DNA from: JACVRW01 sp963757815
Lineage (GTDB): Bacteria; Actinomycetota; Thermoleophilia; Solirubrobacterales; Thermoleophilaceae
Reading direction: 5' to 3'
DNA length: 64,000 nt
Assembly (NCBI GenBank): GCA_963757815.1
Contig: CAVWSN010000013.1
Coordinates: forward strand, 1-64,000
Below the pieces are notes generated by a model that searched no databases, was not told the DNA's origin, and worked only from the letters and a program-made list of their open reading frames with translations. Position 1 is the first letter of the stretch. Each line of letters begins with the position of its first letter. The translations under genes were made by a program, and so were the position numbers. Positions 58,468 to 64,000 of this stretch are shown here, one piece after another.

Positions 58468-59940
58468 ATGGTAATCCATCTGCGCATCGATGCAGAGGAC
58501 TCCCTCGGTCGAAACGCCCGGGCGGCGACGCTGGCGCTATTGGGGTTCGCCATGCTCATCGTCTCGCTCGATCAGTACATCGTTGTGGTGGCGTTGCCGG
58601 AGATCGGGCGTGAGCTTGGGTATTCGGCGCAGACGCTGCAGTCCGTGATCAGCGCCTACGCGGTGGCGTCCGCCGGCTTCCTGCTACTCGGTGGCCGTGC
58701 CGCCGACCTGCTCGGACCGCGCCGGGTCTTCGTGGCGGGCCTCGGCCTCTACGCCGGCGCCTCGCTCGCCGGTGGACTCGCGCCGTCCCCCGAGGTCCTG
58801 CTCGGCGCCCGCGCCGTCCAGGGACTCGGCGGAGCCCTTGTCTTTCCCTCCACCCTCGCGCTGGTCAACACCACCTTCGCCGAGGGCCGCGAGCGCAACC
58901 GCGCCTTGGCGGTCTGGGGTGGTGCCGGCGCGGCCGGCCTTGTAATCGGCGTGTTGCTCGGCGGCGTGCTCACTCAGACGCTCGGCTGGGAGGCGGTGTT
59001 CTTCGTCAACGTGCCGCTGGCCGGAATCGCGGTGCTGCTCGCGTTCGCGCTGATCGGGGCCGACCGTGAGCGCGACAGGGGCCGCAGCTTCGACCTGCCG
59101 GGTGCGCTCAGCGCCACCCTCGGTGTCACCCTGCTCGTATTCGCGCTCGTCCAGGGCCCGAACCTGGGCTGGGGATCGCCGGCCATCCTCGCGAGCATGG
59201 CCGCGAGCTTGCTCTTGCTGGTGGCGTTCGCCGTCACCGAGCGTCTAAGTCGCGACCCGCTTCTACCGCCGCGGCTGCTCGCCAACCGCAATCTCGCCAC
59301 CGCGACTGTGATCGCCTTTCTGTTCTGGGCGACGTTCGGCTCGGTGCTCTACTTCCTCACGATCTATTTCCAGAACGTGCGCGGGTACGACGCTCTGGAA
59401 ACAGGCGTCGGGTTTCTGCTCCCAACGGCGTTCGTCGTCGCCGGCTCCGCGCTCGCCGGTCAGCTGGTAACGCGTTGCGGCTTGAGGCCCACCCTGGTCG
59501 CCGCGCTCGGCGTCGGCGCGGTTGGTGCGCTTGGACTGGGCCTGGCGATGTCCCCGAACGGCTCCTACAGCACGCTCATCCCAGGCCTCATTCTGCTCAG
59601 CAGCGCCGATGGCGTCGTCTTCACCGCGATCTTCATCGCAGCGGGGACCGGGGTGGCCGATCGGGAACAGGGTGTCGCCTCGGCCATCGCCTCGACCAGC
59701 ACCTCGGTTGGCGCAGCCGTCGGCCTCGCTGTGCTCGTCATGGTGGCCAACTCCGGCACCGACGGGCTCGCCGGCGAGGCGCTGCGGGTGGCCACCGCGG
59801 ACGGGCTCAGCACCGCTGTGCTCGTAGTCGCGGCGGGGATCACCGCCACTGCGCTCGCCGCCCTGAACCTCCGCCCTGGCCCGAGAGGGGATGCAGAGCC
59901 GCCGTGCCCGCGCCGGCTGGGGGCGCCGGCGCGTGCGTAG
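58468..59940 (+). CDS. MFS drug exporter, 14-helix DHA2 (EmrB/QacA) type
   Basis: 490 residues. FAMLIVSLDQYIVVVALPEI is the first helix with the family Asp; ISAYAVASAGFLLLGGRAAD and LLGPRRVFVAGLGLYAG carry motif A; GARAVQGLGGALVFPSTLAL motif C-like helix 4-5. About 14 hydrophobic helices in total. It exports drugs or toxic compounds with protons. ATG at 58468 directly after the operator, so the transcript may have almost no leader. The convergent TetR-type gene is its likely regulator. Confidence 0.9.
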   Translation: MVIHLRIDAEDSLGRNARAATLALLGFAMLIVSLDQYIVVVALPEIGRELGYSAQTLQSVISAYAVASAGFLLLGGRAADLLGPRRVFVAGLGLYAGASLAGGLAPSPEVLLGARAVQGLGGALVFPSTLALVNTTFAEGRERNRALAVWGGAGAAGLVIGVLLGGVLTQTLGWEAVFFVNVPLAGIAVLLAFALIGADRERDRGRSFDLPGALSATLGVTLLVFALVQGPNLGWGSPAILASMAASLLLLVAFAVTERLSRDPLLPPRLLANRNLATATVIAFLFWATFGSVLYFLTIYFQNVRGYDALETGVGFLLPTAFVVAGSALAGQLVTRCGLRPTLVAALGVGAVGALGLGLAMSPNGSYSTLIPGLILLSSADGVVFTAIFIAAGTGVADREQGVASAIASTSTSVGAAVGLAVLVMVANSGTDGLAGEALRVATADGLSTAVLVVAAGITATALAALNLRPGPRGDAEPPCPRRLGAPARA

Positions 59941-59951
59941 CCCGGGCTCTC

Positions 59952-60620
59952 TCAGGTGTGCAGCCGATGCAGCCTGGGATCGCCGCTCACCTGGCGGCTG
60001 TGCTCGAGCAACGCCGGATAATCGCTGGCGATGCCCTGAAGAAGCGCCTCGACCGCGCCCTCGATCTCGATGTTGGTCGTGGGCGCGTGCCCAAACAGCA
60101 CTCGATAGTGCACAAACGAGCCGATCAGATCCAGCACCAGGTCGAGATCGACGTCCTCGCGCAAGTCACCTCGTCCGTGGGCCCGCTCAAGCGTCTCTCT
60201 GACCGCCGTGCGCGGCGGGTCGAAGAGCGTGGTCATGAATGCGGCCCGAAGTTCGCGGTCCCCGGCGCAGTCGGCGAACAGCGGGCCGAGCACATCGGGC
60301 GGCATGCGCCGGAACGCAGCCACGAACACCTTCAGACACTCATCCAGATCGCACAGCGTGCAGCCGGTGTCCGGTGCCCGCGCCGCGCCAAGCCGTTGTT
60401 CGAGCGCGGCGAGCACCAGCCGCTGGCGGCTGGGCCAGCGACGGTAGATCGCCGGCTTCGTGGTTCCCGCTCGCCGCGCGATGTCTTCGATCGTGAGGCG
60501 GCCATAGCCGGACTCGTCGAGTGCGGCGAGCGTTGCGCTCAGGACCGCTGCGTCGATCTCAGGGTTTCGCGGCCTGCCGAGACGCTCGGCCGCGCCTGAG
60601 AGATGGCTGGAGGAGCGCAC
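59952..60620 (-). CDS. TetR-family transcriptional regulator
   Basis: 222 residues. N-terminal helix-turn-helix: LDESGYGRLTIEDIARRAGT and TTKPAIYRRWPSRQRLVLAA. The C-terminal domain is the TetR_C type (LGPLFADCAGDRELRAAFMT). GTG start at 60620. Its own upstream operator and the shared half-site before the MFS gene suggest it represses both itself and the exporter, released by an exported compound. Confidence 0.92.
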   Translation of the reverse strand: MRSSSHLSGAAERLGRPRNPEIDAAVLSATLAALDESGYGRLTIEDIARRAGTTKPAIYRRWPSRQRLVLAALEQRLGAARAPDTGCTLCDLDECLKVFVAAFRRMPPDVLGPLFADCAGDRELRAAFMTTLFDPPRTAVRETLERAHGRGDLREDVDLDLVLDLIGSFVHYRVLFGHAPTTNIEIEGAVEALLQGIASDYPALLEHSRQVSGDPRLHRLHT

Positions 60621-60641
60621 CCGTCCATCGTATCTCCCGCC

Positions 60642-60661
60642 GTTACGGACCGGAACGTAAC
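60642..60661. promoter_or_regulatory. Probable TetR autoregulatory operator
   Basis: GTTACG (60642-60647) and CGTAAC (60656-60661) form a perfect inverted repeat with an eight-base spacer, 22 bases upstream of the tetR-type start. The core TACG-N8-CGTA matches the site before the MFS gene. Confidence 0.65.
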
Positions 60662-60672
60662 AGGGGGTGCGC

Positions 60673-61183
60673 TTAGTCCAGCCAGCGGTTGCTCTTGAAT
60701 CTGAGCGCTCGCTCCAGGGCGGCCGCCAGCGCGGCGAAGCCGAGCACGGTGCCGAGCGGGCCCCCGATGGCCAACGGCGGCTCGGCGCCGGTCAGTGAGA
60801 TCAGCTCGGCCACGCCCGTGACGAGCGCAATTACGAGCACCACCCACGAGATCGCCCCGATCACGCGGCTGAGGCCGGGGTGCTCGCGCTCGAGCCGAAG
60901 ACGCCATGCCTCGGGCGTCCCGTCGACCGGCGCCAGCAGCGTTGTCCGGCCGTCGACCACGAGATCGATTTGCCGCATGCCGAGTACGCCCATCGACGCC
61001 TTGATCGTCGCCCCTGCGCCCAGGTCGAAGGTCGCCGGCGACTTGCGCGTATCCACCAGCATCCCGTCGCGGTAGAGCTTCAGCTTCTGTCCGAAATCGA
61101 GGAAGTCGACATCGACCGTCCACGTATGTGCGTCGTGGCGCGCCTCGAACCTCCCGCGCGAGACGACGCTCCAGCCATCGAGT
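60673..61183 (-). CDS. Hypothetical protein with C-terminal membrane helices
   Basis: About 170 residues. The N-terminal 95 form a beta-rich soluble part (EARHDAHTWTVDVDFLDFGQ, KLKLYRDGMLVDTRKSPATF, GVLGMRQIDLVVDGRTTLLA). Two hydrophobic helices follow (VIGAISWVVLVIALVTGVAE and IGGPLGTVLGFAALAAALER). No clear ATG or GTG opens this frame near the upstream stop; a CTG at about 61183 just past that stop is possible. No family recognised. Confidence 0.55.
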
Positions 61184-61187
61184 GGCT

Positions 61188-61556
61188 TCAGTTCAGACGT
61201 TTCGGGCCCGCCGCGGCCGAGTCCAGGTCTTCCTCGAGCGCATCCGGGTCGTAGGTCGCGTTCGAGGACGCGAACACGAGCAGGGCGACGAGCAGGCCCG
61301 GTAAGTGGCTCGTGACCAGCATGACGAGCGCTCCGCAGACACCTCCGGCAATCGCCGAGAACACGACGTAGCCCACGGGTACGTCGAGCACGCGCGCGGT
61401 CAGAACCGAGCAGCCGAACCATGCGACCGGCCCGGTGATCCAGCCGTAGTCCTCGAAGAAGTTCTCTCCGAGCGGCAGCGCGACAAGGATCGCGAACAGG
61501 ACGCCGACGAACGCCGCCTGCACGATCAGGGACTTCCAGAAGAGCCGCGCTTCCAC
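61188..61556 (-). CDS. Small polytopic membrane protein, unknown function
   Basis: 122 residues with about four hydrophobic helices: LFWKSLIVQAAFVGVLFAIL, ITGPVAWFGCSVLTARVL, YVVFSAIAGGVCGALVMLV and LPGLLVALLVFAS. The tail is acidic (DPDALEEDLDSAAAGPK). ATG at 61556, 27 bases from the divergent tRNA-Val. The gene downstream starts near its stop, so they may be one unit. Confidence 0.65.
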   Translation of the reverse strand: MEARLFWKSLIVQAAFVGVLFAILVALPLGENFFEDYGWITGPVAWFGCSVLTARVLDVPVGYVVFSAIAGGVCGALVMLVTSHLPGLLVALLVFASSNATYDPDALEEDLDSAAAGPKRLN

Positions 61557-61583
61557 GGAGGCGGATACTAGACTCGGCCGCCG

Positions 61584-61656
<73 letters not shown>

Positions 61657-62103
61657 TCCTCACGAGTCCGCTTCCGAAGCGAAACCTCGGCACATTGGAG
61701 CACCAAGAGCGTCTCTCCAGCCGTGCTGTGGAAGCGTGGTGGAAGGCGCATCACGACCGCGGGGAGTGGCGACCCCTCCGGCGCTGCGACGGCGTCCCTC
61801 TGCGTCCCGTGTCCCGACAGCGCAGGCGTAGGGCTCGTCAAATGCTCGCTCGACCGAGCCAGGCGGGTAGCGCAGTCCCGCGCCCCTAACCACTCGCGGC
61901 GGGCAGCGATCTCGGGGGGCTTGTGTGTTATCTGCTCGTCGCAGGCAATTCGCGGGTACGCGGGATCGCAGTACGCAGAATTGGTCGCCGCTACGCCGTC
62001 CTTGGTACCCGGGAGGGCCGCAGGTCGGCGCCGGCAAGCCGGCAGGCATCGCAGAGGGGGGTTACGATCGCGGGGGGCGGGCCGGCAAGTGGAGGGAACG
62101 GTA
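61657..62103. other. Long non-coding stretch after tRNA-Val
   Basis: About 450 bases with no gene I can support. Open frames exist on both strands but none has a ribosome site, codon bias or family text. GC content and codon-position bias are weaker than in neighbours. GTGGAGGG just before 62104 is the ribosome site of the DUF4234 gene. Confidence 0.6.
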
Positions 62104-62637
62104 ATGGCCGAGGAAATTCAGATCGTAGGTACCGAATCAACGGCGAAGGTCCGCAACCCGCTGGGGGTCGTCGGGCTCAGCATCATCACGCTGGGCATCT
62201 ACTTCATCTTCTGGTGGTACTTCATTAACCGGGAGATGCGCGACCTCGGCCGTGCCCGGAGCGTCGACCTTGGCCAGAACCCGGGCAACTCGGTGCTGGC
62301 GATCACGCTCGGTGCGCTGATCATCGTCCCCGCGATCGTGACGATGTGGACTACGAGTGCCCGCATCGAGAACGCTCAGGAGGCTGTCGGCTTGGAGCGG
62401 CGTGTGAGCGGCCCTGTGGTCTTCATCCTGCTGCTGCTGATCGGCCCGGTTGGCATCTGGTATGCGCAAAGCGAGCTCAACAAGGCGTGGGCTGCCCAGG
62501 GGGCAGGCGGTGCCGTGTCGTCGGCTCTGCCGGCGGCGCAGCCGAGCCCGGCGCCGATTGAGGGTCAGCCCACACCCGCGGAGTCGCTCCCAGAGGCGCC
62601 GGGCGAGCGGCCGGAGACGCCTCGCCAGGGGGAATAG
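62104..62637 (+). CDS. DUF4234 membrane protein
   Basis: 177 residues. The core PLGVVGLSIITLGIYFIFWW with YFINREMRDLGRA is the DUF4234 pattern, followed by two more helices (SVLAITLGALIIVPAIVTMW, PVVFILLLLIGPVGIWYAQS) and a Pro/Glu/Ala-rich cytoplasmic or outer tail. Function unknown. ATG at 62104 after GTGGAGGG. It lies in the 2.1-kb segment between tRNA-Val and its degenerate repeat. Confidence 0.85.
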   Translation: MAEEIQIVGTESTAKVRNPLGVVGLSIITLGIYFIFWWYFINREMRDLGRARSVDLGQNPGNSVLAITLGALIIVPAIVTMWTTSARIENAQEAVGLERRVSGPVVFILLLLIGPVGIWYAQSELNKAWAAQGAGGAVSSALPAAQPSPAPIEGQPTPAESLPEAPGERPETPRQGE

Positions 62638-62814
62638 CCCTCTGGAGGCAGAGTGAGACCGGGCAGTGCGGGAGCGCGGTACGTCCCGCCCAGCGCGCTT
62701 CGTCCGCAGCGTGGCCACAACGAGCGGCGCTCGCCGACGCGGTCACCTGCGCTGGAGGGGGGCGGTGAGCGCGGTTATGGTGGCGACTGAACCGCTAGAG
62801 CCCTAAGGAAGCCG

Positions 62815-63618
62815 GTGAGCGCAGACCCTATGGCGGTTGTCTCTGAGGATGGGACGCCGATCGCGGTGTGGCGAAGCGGCGAGGGTCCGCCGCTTGTGTT
62901 GATCCACGGCGCCGCGGCCGATCACAACCGCTGGGCGCCGGTGCTTCCGGCGCTGGAGGAGCGCTTCACCGTGTTCGCGATTGACCGTCGCGGGCGCGGG
63001 CGGAGCGGCGACGCGGCTGACTATGCGCTGGAGCGCGAGTACGAGGATGCAGTCGCGGTTGTCGAGTCGGCGGGTGAAGCGGTGAACGTGGTCGGGCACT
63101 CCTACGGCGGCATTTGCGCGCTCGAGGCGGCATTGCTGACCGACAGGATCCGCAAGCTCGTCCTATACGAGCCGCCGATGGGATACCTGAAGTCACCGCC
63201 GCATGTCGTCGACCGGCTCCACAAGCTGCTCGAGGAAGGAAGGCCCGACGAGCTGCTGGGTTACTTCATGCGGGAGGTCGCCGGGCTTCCGCCGGATCAG
63301 GTCGAGTTGCTGCGGTCCCTGCCGGCCTGGGAGGCGCGGCTCGACGCGGCCGACACAATTCCGCGGGAGGAGCGGGCGAGCAGGGAATACGTCTTCGATC
63401 CGGCTCGCTTCCGCGACCTCGACGTGCCAGCGCTATACCTCCAAGGCGGCGACAGCAGCGAACCTTTCAGGGCGGCCGGCGAGGCGCTGCGGGGGGCTCT
63501 GCCGGACTGCCGCGTCGCGGTCATGCCGGGGCAGCGACACGCCGCGATGGACACCGCCACCGACCTGTTCACAGCCGAGGTGCTGAGCTTCCTGGAGGCG
63601 CCGGACCGGGCGCTCTGA
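62815..63618 (+). CDS. Alpha/beta hydrolase
   Basis: 267 residues. Oxyanion region PPLVLIHGAAADHNRW near 25, FAIDRRGRGRSGDAADYALE near 53, nucleophile Ser in VNVVGHSYGGICALEAA near 93 and catalytic His in MPGQRHAAMDTATDLF near 242. No signal peptide. Probably an esterase or related enzyme; substrate unknown. GTG start at 62815. Second gene of the segment flanked by the tRNA-Val repeat. Confidence 0.85.
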   Translation: MSADPMAVVSEDGTPIAVWRSGEGPPLVLIHGAAADHNRWAPVLPALEERFTVFAIDRRGRGRSGDAADYALEREYEDAVAVVESAGEAVNVVGHSYGGICALEAALLTDRIRKLVLYEPPMGYLKSPPHVVDRLHKLLEEGRPDELLGYFMREVAGLPPDQVELLRSLPAWEARLDAADTIPREERASREYVFDPARFRDLDVPALYLQGGDSSEPFRAAGEALRGALPDCRVAVMPGQRHAAMDTATDLFTAEVLSFLEAPDRAL

Positions 63619-63726
63619 GCTTGGTCGCGCCGGCCCGGCGCGTTCTCGCGCAGACGCGACCACGTTCGTTCTGGACGACGGCGCAGGTGTCTCGTGCGAG
63701 ATGCCCCGCGCTTTCGCAATGGGGTT

Positions 63727-63763
63727 AAGCAGGAGGTCGCCTGGCGAGCCAGGCACCGTCCAT
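63727..63763 (+). repeat. Degenerate copy of the tRNA-Val 3' end
   Basis: AAGCAGGAGGTCGCCTG is identical to the tRNA-Val anticodon-arm to T-arm region (61620 onward), and GCGAGCCAGGCACCGTCCAT matches the T-loop, acceptor and trailing bases with two or three differences. The 5' half of the tRNA is absent. Weak similarity continues for about 20 bases past the tRNA end in both copies (shared TCCGCTTC). Confidence 0.8.
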
Positions 63764-64000
63764 TTCCGGAGATCCGCTTCGGCGCGGAGTCGTCCGCGAT
63801 AGCGGCGTCCAGCAGAGGCCTCGACAAGAAGCTGGATGTCTTCGGGGCACCGGGGCATCTCGGGGGTGCCTCTTGGACAGCGCCCCCGCCCTTCTCCGGC
63901 TTTCATGCGCGAGCCGGTCAGCGAGCGGGGCGTTCGTCGCGACTGCTTGCCGGGTGCTCGTCGGCTGCGAAGAGGCGCGTCTCGTGGGCTAGCACGACTG
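63764..64000. other. Window end, no supported gene
   Basis: I see no supported gene between the tRNA-Val-like repeat and the window end. One open frame on the minus strand starting near 63906 lacks codon bias and overlaps the repeat, so I do not call it. A short GC-rich inverted repeat (GGGGCACC near 63843 and GGGTGCC near 63865) is visible. Confidence 0.5.

Noticed and set aside
63433..63906. Open frame on the minus strand near the window end.
   Set aside because: It overlaps the alpha/beta hydrolase on the other strand and the tRNA-Val repeat, lacks codon-position bias and shows no family motif.

Overview
The window is a very GC-rich, densely packed bacterial chromosome segment. GC-ending codons, frequent GTG and TTG starts, a dnaK-grpE-dnaJ-hspR cluster, a DUF6458 membrane protein, and a short-form inositol-1-phosphate synthase beside a CDP-alcohol phosphatidyltransferase all point to an actinobacterium. 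My best guess is the class Thermoleophilia (Solirubrobacterales-like). That placement is inferred from gene content and style, not from a marker gene.

Layout. 1-7.4 kb: secreted glycosidases ahead of thiE on the minus strand, a DUF6458 protein, a FUSC-type permease, then a TPP riboswitch driving thiO-thiS-thiG and a SnoaL-like gene. 7.4-12.4 kb: cupredoxin lipoprotein, argF head-to-head with an EEP-family gene (their start codons overlap), a Lys/Ala-rich DUF8129-type protein, a 23S rRNA uracil methyltransferase and two small genes between two copies of a 38-bp hairpin repeat. 12.4-21.3 kb: UDG-like protein, a glycosyltransferase-PHP fusion, a nitrilase, and a minus-strand inositol-phospholipid operon. 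21.3-26.7 kb: endonuclease III, FKBP lipoprotein, chaperone operon. 26.7-31.4 kb: a five-gene branched-chain amino acid ABC transporter operon (livGFHMK order) riddled with small indels, ending at a gene fragment and an odd purine tract. 31.7-38.8 kb: MinD-like ATPase, two unknown proteins, a secreted glycosidase, clpB, a secreted protein. 38.8-55.8 kb: purine biosynthesis (GYD protein, purD, purE, purB; then purC, purS, purQ, purL, purF, recQ, purN, purH), interrupted by a CHASE2-cyclase and an opposing beta-propeller gene. 55.8-64 kb: ArsR regulator, tRNA-Lys(UUU) split by a group I intron, methyltransferase, tRNA-Glu, small proteins, an MFS exporter with a TetR regulator, tRNA-Val, DUF4234 protein and an alpha/beta hydrolase, then a degenerate copy of the tRNA-Val 3' end.

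The genes are mostly core metabolism and housekeeping. The enzymes of de novo purine synthesis are nearly all here; purM and purK are not in the window. Many neighbours overlap by ATGA, GTGA or TTGA, so translational coupling is likely.

Two things shape how the window should be read. First, about 14 otherwise normal genes carry a single-base frameshift, nearly all repairable by removing one base, which looks like insertion errors in the source assembly; the liv region is far worse. I list single-frameshift genes as CDS and the liv genes as pseudogene. Second, the most striking biology is the 247-nt group I intron in the anticodon loop of tRNA-Lys, in the position used by the cyanobacterial tRNA-Leu(UAA) intron.
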